Assembly: GCF_900156575.1 (NCBI RefSeq)
Contig: NZ_FTNY01000001.1
Span: forward strand, 124,001-188,000
Direction: 5' to 3'
Source of the DNA: Chryseobacterium shigense
Lineage (GTDB): Bacteria; Bacteroidota; Bacteroidia; Flavobacteriales; Weeksellaceae
Length of the DNA stretch: 64,000 nt
Shown here piece after piece: positions 8,079-15,434 of this stretch (within the stretch, counting starts at the first letter, position 1; each line of letters begins with the position of its first letter). The position numbers and the translations under genes were made by a program. Under the pieces are notes generated by a model. The model was not told where the DNA came from. It searched no databases and worked only from the letters and a program-made list of their open reading frames with translations.

Positions 8079-9387
8079 CAATATTAAACCCAAAGAAGCA
8101 ACCTCTATTATCAACTCCCTGGTGAGCGGAGTGGTACCCAAAATAGGAGTGCAGCACATCACTGTGGGAAGATCGGAGGAGATTAACGCTTTTATCAGCT
8201 CTTTGGAAGATGTGAAAAACGGCCACAGCATGGCGAAATTCTGGATTGGAGATTTTGGAAGCGGTAAATCTTTTATGCTTCATTTACTGAATACCGTCGC
8301 CTTAAAACAGAAATTCGTAGTTTCCAATGCAGATTTCACCCCGGATAACAGGCTGTATTCCAATGACGGAAAAAGTGTGATTTTATACTCTGCAATCATG
8401 GACAATATTGCAATCCAGACTAAACCCGAAGGCGGAGCATTACAAACTTTGCTGGAAAAATGGATTGAACAGGTAATTACGAAAACGGCTGAAGACAACC
8501 GTATTTCGCTTTCTGAGATCAGGAATGACCAGTATTTAGGCCTTATCCAGAATTCCATTATGAAAATGGTGAATGAAATCACAGAAGTTGGCGGTTTCGA
8601 TTTCGGCTCCGTGATCGTTAAATATTATGAAGGATACATCAAAGGAGATGAACTGTTACGCAGAAATGCCCTGAAATGGCTGAAAGGCGAATATAAAACG
8701 AAAACGGAAGCCAGACAGGATCTTGGGGTAAGGGAAATTATTAATGATTCCAATTTTTACGATATGCTTAAGAATTTCTGTAAGTTCTTTGTAAGCATGG
8801 GCTACAGCGGTTTTATGATCAATCTGGACGAAGCGATCAACCTGTATAAAATTTCTACATCAGCCGCGCGTGAAAAAAACTACGAGAAAATTTTATCTAT
8901 TTATAACGATTGTTTTCAGGGAAAAATTTCAAATTTGCTGATCAATTTTGCCGGAACGAAAGAATTTCTGGAAAATGAAAGGAGAGGGCTGTTCAGCTAC
9001 CAGGCTTTAAAGTCAAGATTGGAAACCAATAAATTTGAAACCCTTGAAATCAGAGATTTTGCGCAACCTGTCATTAAACTTACTCCATTAGATCATAATG
9101 AAATCTTTGTTCTGTTAAAAAAACTGAAACTGATTTTTGATTTTAACTATAAAACAGAACTGAATATCAGCGACGACGAAATTTTCGCTTTTATGGAAGA
9201 AATGTTTAATAAGCCGGGCGCTTCAGAATTTCTAACACCAAGAGAAGTGATCAGGGATTTTCTCAATATTCTGAACATTATCAGACAAAATCCGGCAGTG
9301 GACAAAAAACAGCTTTTCGGAGACATCGAAATTTCAGACGAGAGGCCTGATGACCTGGTTCTTTTAGATAGTATTGAAGAAATATGA
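8071..9387 (+). CDS. DUF2791 / BrxD-like P-loop ATPase
   Basis: The 438-residue protein is a STAND/AAA-like ATPase of the DUF2791 (BREX system ATP-binding, BrxD-like) family. Walker A is GDFGSGKS at residues 60-67 and Walker B is FMINLDE at 248-254 (Asp253, Glu254). Later segments LLINFAGTKEFLENERRGLFSYQALKSR correspond to the sensor region. In BREX type 2-like loci such ATPases accompany a helicase; here they pair with TerB-type proteins instead. It overlaps the preceding gene by 8 bases and the helicase gene by 4 bases, so the three products are made together and may form one complex. The N-terminus KPKEATSIINSLVSGVVPKIG fits the family start. Confidence 0.88.
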   Translation: MIDNIKPKEATSIINSLVSGVVPKIGVQHITVGRSEEINAFISSLEDVKNGHSMAKFWIGDFGSGKSFMLHLLNTVALKQKFVVSNADFTPDNRLYSNDGKSVILYSAIMDNIAIQTKPEGGALQTLLEKWIEQVITKTAEDNRISLSEIRNDQYLGLIQNSIMKMVNEITEVGGFDFGSVIVKYYEGYIKGDELLRRNALKWLKGEYKTKTEARQDLGVREIINDSNFYDMLKNFCKFFVSMGYSGFMINLDEAINLYKISTSAAREKNYEKILSIYNDCFQGKISNLLINFAGTKEFLENERRGLFSYQALKSRLETNKFETLEIRDFAQPVIKLTPLDHNEIFVLLKKLKLIFDFNYKTELNISDDEIFAFMEEMFNKPGASEFLTPREVIRDFLNILNIIRQNPAVDKKQLFGDIEISDERPDDLVLLDSIEEI

Positions 9388-11525
9388 GCGCATTCAACCT
9401 GCTCTCGGAGCCGATCAGAAAATACATCCGCGATCAGAGATGGGAAAGCCTGAGACCTATTCAGGAGGCTGCCATTCAAAAGATTATCGCAACTGACAAT
9501 AATTATGTTTTAATTTCCAGGACAGCTTCAGGTAAAACTGAGGCTGCCTTTTTGCCAATCTTATCTAAAGTGAATTTTAAGGAGAAAGGCGTGAAAGTGC
9601 TTTATATTTCACCGCTGATTGCCTTGATCAATGACCAATTCATGAGGGTTGAAAAGCTATGCGAATATCTGGATGTTCCGGTTACGAAATGGCACGGAGA
9701 AGCTTCCAAAGGAGCCAAAGACCGGCTGATAAAAGCTCCGGAAGGAATTGTACTTATTACTCCTGAATCTCTGGAGGCGATGTTCGTTAACAAACCTTAC
9801 CATATTCACCATCTTTTTTCAACGCTGGATTATGTGGTTATCGATGAGATTCATTCGTTTTTAGGATCAGACAGAGGGATTCACCTGCAGTCTCTGTTGC
9901 AGCGTCTTCAGAAAGTCAATACCGGTAAATTCACTACTGTTGCCCTTTCTGCAACGGTAAGCGATGAGAATAATTATGCTGAACTGAAAGATTTTCTGGG
10001 TGATCCTGAACACACCAAGGTAATCAGAGATACGACCCCTAAGCCTATTAATGCTGTTTTTAAGTATTTTGAAGGGCAAACAAAAGAACTTCCACTGGAC
10101 CTCCTCAAAGATCTTTATAGAAGAACCAGGGACAGCAAAGTGCTGGTATTTCCCAATGCAAGAGGAAAAGTAGAAGAAGTAGCGGTGAGACTGAAAAAAC
10201 TTTCGGAGAAAGTAGGCGGACATGCTAATTATTTCTCCCATCACTCCTCTGTAGACAAAGAAGTACGAGAATATGTAGAGTTTTTTGCCAAAAAAAGTAC
10301 CCACGAAAATTTCTGTATATCCTGTACATCCACCCTGGAACTTGGGATCGACATAGGAAACGTGGATGAAGTTGCCCAGATTGATGCCACCCATAGCATT
10401 GCTTCCCTGATCCAGAGAGTTGGGAGAAGCGGAAGAAGGGAAGGAAAGTCGAGCAACCTGTTTTTATATGCTACTGAACGTTGGAGTCTTCTCCAGTCAC
10501 TGGCGTGCTGGCTGCTTTTTAAAGATCAGTATATTGAGCCTGTTACTATGAGCCAAAAACCTTATGATGTGCTGGTTCATCAGCTTTTATCGGTGGTAAA
10601 AGGTTCTTCGGGAATCACACTTGATAAACTTATTGAAGATTTGACAGATAATGCTGCATTTAAGAATATTTCGGCTGAAGAAGTTATGGAGATTGTTGAC
10701 CACCTTACCGCCATTGACTTTCTGGAAAAACTAGGACCTGAATATATTATTGGGATTGAAGGTGAAAAGGTAGTCAATACCAGAGATTTCTATACCCTCT
10801 TTCATACTCCGGTATTTTTCAGGGTGGTGAGTCAGGGGGTGAAAATCGGTGAGCTACCGCTGTCTGCACAGACCAGACCGGATGAAAATATATATCTTTC
10901 AGCCAGAATATGGAAAATAAAGGATATTGACTATGAGGCTAAAAAAATAGAGGTAACCCCTGCTAAAGACGGAAAAAAGCCGCTCTTTTTTGGAGATGCG
11001 GCAGATACAGCCTCTAAGATCAGGGAAAAAATGCTTGAAATTCTGATTTCCGACGATAAGTATGATTTTCTGGATGAGCCCGGTGATGAAATAATCAGAC
11101 AAATGCGGAAAGATTTTTCAATCTATGAGATCAGGTCTCACCAAACGGACAGGCCACTTTTTTCAGGGAATGATAAACTTAAATTCTATTCATTTACAGG
11201 ATCTAAAATCAACAGAACTTTAAGATTTATGCTAAACAGAGTGGGGATTGAAACTCAATTCGAGGAAAATGAAAGTAAGTTTGAACTTGGTTTTTCAAAG
11301 AAATCTGAATTCATCTCGGTGCTTAAAGATTTGAATTTAAATACGATCAATTCTGACGAGGCGCTGGCGGAATTATTAGATAACTTTCCGGACGTTTTGA
11401 ACTTTTCAAAATGGGGAGAATTTTTACCTCTAAAATATCAAATTGAGCTACTGAAAAACCAGTATTTCGATTTTGAAGGCTGCAATGAATTTCTTCAGAA
11501 TTTAAATTGTATAGAAAATAAATAA
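9384..11525 (+). CDS. DEAD/DEAH-box SF2 helicase (Lhr/BrxHI-like)
   Basis: The 713-residue protein is a superfamily 2 helicase. Motif I is SRTASGKT (45-52), motif II DEIH (154-157), motif III LSAT (188-191) and motif VI QRVGRSGR (344-351). The order and the DEIH/QRVGRSGR combination are typical of the Lhr-like branch that includes BrxHI of BREX loci. The C-terminal half (about 400-713) lacks the nuclease or DUF1998 domain of some relatives and ends in short helical segments. It is ATP-dependent and presumably moves on or unwinds DNA or RNA. The start overlaps the ATPase stop as ATGA. It is the last gene of the operon; no nuclease or methyltransferase follows, so any effector activity must lie in these four proteins or elsewhere. 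Confidence 0.9.
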   Translation: MSAFNLLSEPIRKYIRDQRWESLRPIQEAAIQKIIATDNNYVLISRTASGKTEAAFLPILSKVNFKEKGVKVLYISPLIALINDQFMRVEKLCEYLDVPVTKWHGEASKGAKDRLIKAPEGIVLITPESLEAMFVNKPYHIHHLFSTLDYVVIDEIHSFLGSDRGIHLQSLLQRLQKVNTGKFTTVALSATVSDENNYAELKDFLGDPEHTKVIRDTTPKPINAVFKYFEGQTKELPLDLLKDLYRRTRDSKVLVFPNARGKVEEVAVRLKKLSEKVGGHANYFSHHSSVDKEVREYVEFFAKKSTHENFCISCTSTLELGIDIGNVDEVAQIDATHSIASLIQRVGRSGRREGKSSNLFLYATERWSLLQSLACWLLFKDQYIEPVTMSQKPYDVLVHQLLSVVKGSSGITLDKLIEDLTDNAAFKNISAEEVMEIVDHLTAIDFLEKLGPEYIIGIEGEKVVNTRDFYTLFHTPVFFRVVSQGVKIGELPLSAQTRPDENIYLSARIWKIKDIDYEAKKIEVTPAKDGKKPLFFGDAADTASKIREKMLEILISDDKYDFLDEPGDEIIRQMRKDFSIYEIRSHQTDRPLFSGNDKLKFYSFTGSKINRTLRFMLNRVGIETQFEENESKFELGFSKKSEFISVLKDLNLNTINSDEALAELLDNFPDVLNFSKWGEFLPLKYQIELLKNQYFDFEGCNEFLQNLNCIENK

Positions 11526-11629
11526 CACATAAATTGGGATGCTTGAAGAGGGAAGATTTTGAAGTACTAAGGACAATAGAAGCTTTACAAGTAACTTCTG
11601 TTTTCGTTCTTCCATCTTCCGGGCTATAA

Positions 11630-12223
11630 CTAATACATGATCTTTCTCTTTTCAATTTTTAAAATCTTGTTTTTCTCCATGCTTTTTATAGCTCTTATGA
11701 CCGTTTCTACGCGGAGGCCTGTGAGAGAAGCAAGCTGCTGTCTTGTAAGAGGAATCTGGAAAGAATAAAGGCTTTTGTCTTCATTATAACTTTTAAGGTA
11801 ATCCATCAGCTGTTTTAGTTTCAGCATAGGATTTTGAAAAGAGAGATTATAAAGCATCATATAATTGTAATACATTCTTTCTGCCATATATTGATAGACA
11901 TTCAGAGACACCTCCTGATTGTCTTTTATCAGATTCAAAAAATTGGATTTTGGAAGTCTCACAATATGGGAATCTTTTATAGCGACCGCGTTCATAGGAT
12001 AAGGACGATCTACAAACAAAAGAGATTCTCCAAAGCTTTGTCCGCCGGAAAATATATTCTGGATAAATTCTTTACCATCTTCCGTGTAATTATTGAGTTT
12101 GATTTGTCCTTCTTTAATCTGGTAATAAAACATAGAAGATTCACCTTCCCGAAAAATGATCTCTCCTGCTTTATATTCTTTAATCTCCGCTCCAAATGAA
12201 ATGAGTACATCTTCAACGATCAT
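11630..12223 (-). CDS. Crp/Fnr-family transcriptional regulator (paralogue 1)
   Basis: The 197-residue protein has a cyclic-nucleotide-binding-like barrel (about residues 15-110: EYKAGEIIFREGE, GQSFGESLLFVDRPYPMNAVA) and a C-terminal winged HTH with TRQQLASLTGLRVETVIR as recognition helix region. It is strongly similar to the protein encoded at 59750-60361; the DNA-recognition segments differ at only one or two residues, so the two regulators probably bind the same operator. The motif AERMYYNYMMLYN between the domains is shared too. It is convergent with the helicase gene and stands alone. Effector unknown. Confidence 0.88.
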   Translation of the reverse strand: MIVEDVLISFGAEIKEYKAGEIIFREGESSMFYYQIKEGQIKLNNYTEDGKEFIQNIFSGGQSFGESLLFVDRPYPMNAVAIKDSHIVRLPKSNFLNLIKDNQEVSLNVYQYMAERMYYNYMMLYNLSFQNPMLKLKQLMDYLKSYNEDKSLYSFQIPLTRQQLASLTGLRVETVIRAIKSMEKNKILKIEKRKIMY

Positions 12224-12358
12224 GGTTTGACAGGTTTTTAATTAAAATTTTAAACAAACGTTTAATCATTGATGCCTTTCATTATTTAATAAACAGAGAA
12301 GCTCGAAATTTCAATAATGTAAAGAACGGTCAATTTTCATCAGTTCCTGCAATACAGC

Positions 12359-12376
12359 GTACCACATACATACCAC
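12359..12376 (-). promoter_or_regulatory. GTGGTA direct-repeat site, copy 1
   Basis: Read on the minus strand the 18-mer contains GTGGTA, five bases, GTGGTA, an 11-base repeat spacing of one helical turn. It matches the site at 12573-12590 in inverted orientation with two mismatches. This is compatible with a dimeric regulator site; the cognate regulator is unknown. Confidence 0.4.
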
Positions 12377-12572
12377 AGGGTTTTGAAGATGGTTTTTTAA
12401 TAATCTCTTCGTATCCACCAAGGGCAGGGAATAAGGTCATCAAAAACATTGATTGAGATCATAAAAAATAACATCTGCAATCTGTTACATTTGCTTAAAA
12501 TAAATTACAGGAATGACTTAATTTCAAAACTTAGCTGAAAATAGGAATAAATACACTGTTTATAGGCATGGC

Positions 12573-12590
12573 GTGGTATCTATGTGGTAT
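12573..12590 (+). promoter_or_regulatory. GTGGTA direct-repeat site, copy 2
   Basis: GTGGTA, five bases (TCTAT), GTGGTA on the plus strand. It is the inverted partner of the copy 214 bases to the left and lies about 270 bases before the HTH gene at 12864. Confidence 0.4.
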
Positions 12591-12863
12591 TTTAATTCTG
12601 TAAAATTTTAATCATTTTTTCTTTCTTTGTTTCATTTAAAAATAACCGAAAGAATGACCTTCAGTTGGAAGATTTTAGGAATAAATATGAGGATCCTGTA
12701 AATGGATTTATAATCCTGCTGAATCAGCAATTATGAAATTTTGATTGACCTGTAAAACCTCAATATCAAAACAGCTATGCTAATATAGCCGAAGAAGAAG
12801 ATTTTGTACTGATACAAAAGCATTAGAAAGTATCAGAAATAAAGTAGCGATGAGAAAAATATT

Positions 12864-13205
12864 ATGAAAAACGACAAACCGCAATCCAATTTAGAAGATT
12901 TGAATCAAAAAATTTTAGTGCAGGACGAAATCATGGCATTAGCCAAAGAAAATTCACCACGTTTACTGAATAAATTCAGACTTGTATACCCTGATTTTTT
13001 TGATAAAATCGCAAAGGTACATCCCAATCTCAAAAATTCAGAACTGATTTTCTGCATTTACCTGAAACTCAACTTTACCACCAAGGAAATTGCGACTTAT
13101 ACTTTTGTGACGCCAAAAGCGATCCAAAACAGAAAAAACAGGATCCGGAAAAAACTTCATATTCCTTCCGAATTGGACATCTACAAATGGTTTAATGATC
13201 TTTAA
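12864..13205 (+). CDS. Small LuxR-type helix-turn-helix protein
   Basis: The 113-residue protein corresponds to the C-terminal DNA-binding end of the large TPR-LuxR regulators found in Bacteroidetes. Residues about 50-108 contain the family pattern HPNLKNSELIFCIYLKLNFTT..I, then TPKAIQNRKNRIRKKLHIP as recognition helix. The usual TPR and membrane region is absent: only a short helical N-terminus precedes the HTH. It is either a free-standing mini-regulator or the remainder of a shortened gene; the upstream 640 bases show no trace of the missing part. It ends by overlapping the convergent MBL gene by 4 bases. Confidence 0.7.
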   Translation: MKNDKPQSNLEDLNQKILVQDEIMALAKENSPRLLNKFRLVYPDFFDKIAKVHPNLKNSELIFCIYLKLNFTTKEIATYTFVTPKAIQNRKNRIRKKLHIPSELDIYKWFNDL

Positions 13206-13954
13206 ACCATTTGGTCTTCAGATGATATTTGGATTACTGCTTTCTCCAGATCATGGTAAAGCAGTATTTTCCATTGTTCTTCCATCGCTTTTTTTTGCCA
13301 TTCCAGCCTGAGTTCCATTGCTTTTCTTCCGTCGAAATCGCTTTTATAAGCCAGATGATATTTCAGATAAGACGCCTGAGGAAGATCATCCGCACCATAA
13401 AAAACAATTTCATCATTCTGTCTGATCCAGAACACCTGCATAAAAGGCGTATGTCCGCCCACTACCTCAAAAGAAATCTCCGCATTTATATTTCCGCGAT
13501 CTTCATCCATCCATACAATATTCGGAAGGCTGATCAGCTTTTCAAGAATATCAAAATCAAAAGAAGGATTGCCTTTATTTTCCATAGCGAAAGCAAGCTC
13601 GCGCTTTTGGATATAAATTTCCGCATTCGGAAATGCAGGTTCAAAACCAATATCTGTTTTGCGGATACTGCCGTCAATATGATCTTTATGAAGATGCGAA
13701 AGCAAAAGCTTGGTGATTTGTTCCGGCCTGATATTTTCCGTTTCCAATAGTTCAGATATAACCGTTTTACCCTCCCTGTTTTTCCATCCTATACCGGCAT
13801 CCAGAAGAATATAATCGTGGTCTGTAATGATCAGAAATGGCTGTACAGACATTTTGATTCCTTTGACGGTATCAAAATTTTCATTTGTTAATAACGTGAA
13901 GTCTTTTGTTCTGCTGGCTGAGAAATTGCCTTCTTTAAGCGGAATAATTTTCAT
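13202..13954 (-). CDS. MBL-fold metallo-hydrolase (lactonase-like)
   Basis: The 250-residue protein has the metallo-beta-lactamase motif HLHKDH at residues 87-92 within LLLSHLHKDHIDG, an earlier LLDAGIG strand at 51-56, and a later metal histidine in VVGGHTPFMQ plus GADD near 195. The layout matches the AHL-lactonase/teichoic-acid-phosphorylcholine-esterase-like branch of cytoplasmic MBL hydrolases that bind two metal ions. The substrate is not identifiable; lactone hydrolysis is only one possibility. It is 77 bases downstream of the NrtR-like regulator on the same strand and may be co-transcribed with it. Confidence 0.82.
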   Translation of the reverse strand: MKIIPLKEGNFSASRTKDFTLLTNENFDTVKGIKMSVQPFLIITDHDYILLDAGIGWKNREGKTVISELLETENIRPEQITKLLLSHLHKDHIDGSIRKTDIGFEPAFPNAEIYIQKRELAFAMENKGNPSFDFDILEKLISLPNIVWMDEDRGNINAEISFEVVGGHTPFMQVFWIRQNDEIVFYGADDLPQASYLKYHLAYKSDFDGRKAMELRLEWQKKAMEEQWKILLYHDLEKAVIQISSEDQMV

Positions 13955-14031
13955 TCTGCAAATTTCCCTAATATTTCCAAAATCTCAAAACCTTTTTTTC
14001 GATACCATTCATCGGTAAAAACAATGGACAA

Positions 14032-14784
14032 TTACCAGGCATTAAGACCATTTTCCAAAGCTTGTGTATATTTTTCCTCGTCAAACGAATACAGATCCGG
14101 AGACTTATGGGCACCACCACGTCTTTGCTCTTCAAGTTTATTCAGAATGCCTGAATTTTTTATTTTTCTGTAAAAATTTCCACGGTTGAGCTCCTTTCCT
14201 AAAATAGCCTCGTATAGTTTCTGAAGTTCAGAAAGCGTAAATTTTTCAGGAAGAAGATTATAGCCGATAGGTTTGATGGATATTTTTTCACGTAAGGTAA
14301 GCAGAGCTTTTTCAATAATCTCTCGGTGATCCATGGCCAGTTCGATTTCGGATAATTGACTGAGATAGATCCATTCACAGCTTTCGCTGAACTCGTCAGG
14401 CACCAGATTAAATCTTGAAGGATTGTACAGTGCGTAATATCCAATGGAGATGAATCGCTGCTTATGAAAAAGAGTATCATCAAAATCTTCAAAGTAAAGC
14501 TCACTTCTGTTTCTTTTGCCGAAAACACCGAACTCATCAAGATATACATCCGTAGATATTCCCGCTCTGTCTTTTAGGATTCTTACCACAGCTTCATCCA
14601 GATCTTCATCTTTTCTTACATAGCCACCCGGCAACAGCCACAGCTTTCGATAATTCATTTTAATCAGAAGAACCTTAAGTTCATTCTGATCAAAACCAAA
14701 TATAACAGGATCTGCAGAAAGGTGGGGGAGAAAAATTTCTTTTGCCTCAATTGATCTTTGTAATATCTGCTCTTTAGAATCCAT
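14032..14784 (-). CDS. NrtR-like Nudix-domain transcriptional regulator with degenerate Nudix box
   Basis: The 250-residue protein has an N-terminal Nudix fold (about 20-150) and a C-terminal winged HTH (about 165-245, LLPEKFTLSELQKLYEAILG and RGNFYRKIKN). The Nudix box starts normally with Gly54, Glu60 and Arg68, but the catalytic REUxEE positions read R-I-L-K-D-R, so two of three essential glutamates are lost. Loss of hydrolysis with retention of ligand binding is known for NrtR/AraR-type regulators. It is divergent from the TonB-receptor/GH3 operon at 15435, and local control of that operon, with a sugar or nucleotide-sugar as ligand, is the natural inference. No operator could be assigned with confidence. 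Confidence 0.85.
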   Translation of the reverse strand: MDSKEQILQRSIEAKEIFLPHLSADPVIFGFDQNELKVLLIKMNYRKLWLLPGGYVRKDEDLDEAVVRILKDRAGISTDVYLDEFGVFGKRNRSELYFEDFDDTLFHKQRFISIGYYALYNPSRFNLVPDEFSESCEWIYLSQLSEIELAMDHREIIEKALLTLREKISIKPIGYNLLPEKFTLSELQKLYEAILGKELNRGNFYRKIKNSGILNKLEEQRRGGAHKSPDLYSFDEEKYTQALENGLNAW

Positions 14785-15434
14785 ATAATGTATTAAGTGT
14801 ATTAGAAATGGGTGATCTTACAAATTTAGGAATAAAAATTTTGGAACTGCCCTAAAAATGCCTTCCCGGATTAAATTTCGGGAGAAAAAACAAATAATTT
14901 TCATCATTGTTTCTTATTGAATCAATGAAAAAATAAGGTTTGATTGTAAATTATTTTATTGTTAATCAGTTCATTATGTCCAATATTAAATTTTATTAAC
15001 ATTTTTTTTGGTAATCTGATTGAAAGAATGTAGTATTGTAATGCTTCACATAGAAGCAATGAAAAATAGATGACCATTTGAATAAAAAACTGCTTCGAAA
15101 ATGCTCTTTCCCGGGAGTAACAGTTCTTCAGTACGCATATGTTTAAATCAACTCAAATGGAATGAATAAAAGAATGCAAAGAAACAGTGGTCTTATGAGA
15201 AAATAAGCCATTTCTGCACAAGACCGGATTTCATTCTTATGAAGATGTAAGTGAATAGTTGACTTCATTCCTGTAAAATCCAGTACTGAATAAGATACAT
15301 GGGTCATCCAGCTCAATTCTGGATGCAAGGAGCTTTGATGCTTGTATTTAAAATGAAAATAAGATGCTAAGTTTTTAATAAACATACTGTTACAATATAA
15401 AACGATCAATAATTAGAAGAAACTAGACTAAACA
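14785..15434. other. 650-bp divergent spacer with long leader
   Basis: The spacer separates the NrtR-like gene and the glycan-use operon. A candidate promoter at 15007-15038 would leave about 390 bases of untranslated leader before the receptor gene. A tandem TGTATTA-AG-TGTATTA lies just upstream of the regulator start (near 14786-14804) and could be an operator. A minus-strand ORF of 88 codons at 15143-15409 looks spurious. Confidence 0.45.
15007..15038 (+). promoter_or_regulatory. Candidate Bacteroidetes promoter for the TonB/GH3 operon
   Basis: TTTG at 15007-15010, a 20-base spacer and TAGTATTG at 15031-15038, one mismatch from TAnnTTTG. It points toward the receptor gene at 15435. Confidence 0.45.

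Larger units (their letters stand above)
12224..12863. other. 640-bp non-coding spacer
   Basis: No convincing ORF was found here on either strand. The spacer is AT-rich and contains two facing copies of a GTGGTA direct-repeat motif (listed separately). It must hold the promoters of the divergent Crp-like and HTH genes, but no clean TTTG/TAnnTTTG pair was recognised. Confidence 0.5.

Noticed and set aside
5691..11525. Calling the operon a BREX system
   Set aside because: BrxA/B/C, PglX, PglZ and BrxL are absent; only the ATPase and helicase resemble BREX accessory genes.
15143..15409. 88-codon minus-strand ORF in the divergent spacer
   Set aside because: No family-like pattern, no promoter, and it would lie antisense to the presumed leader of the receptor operon.
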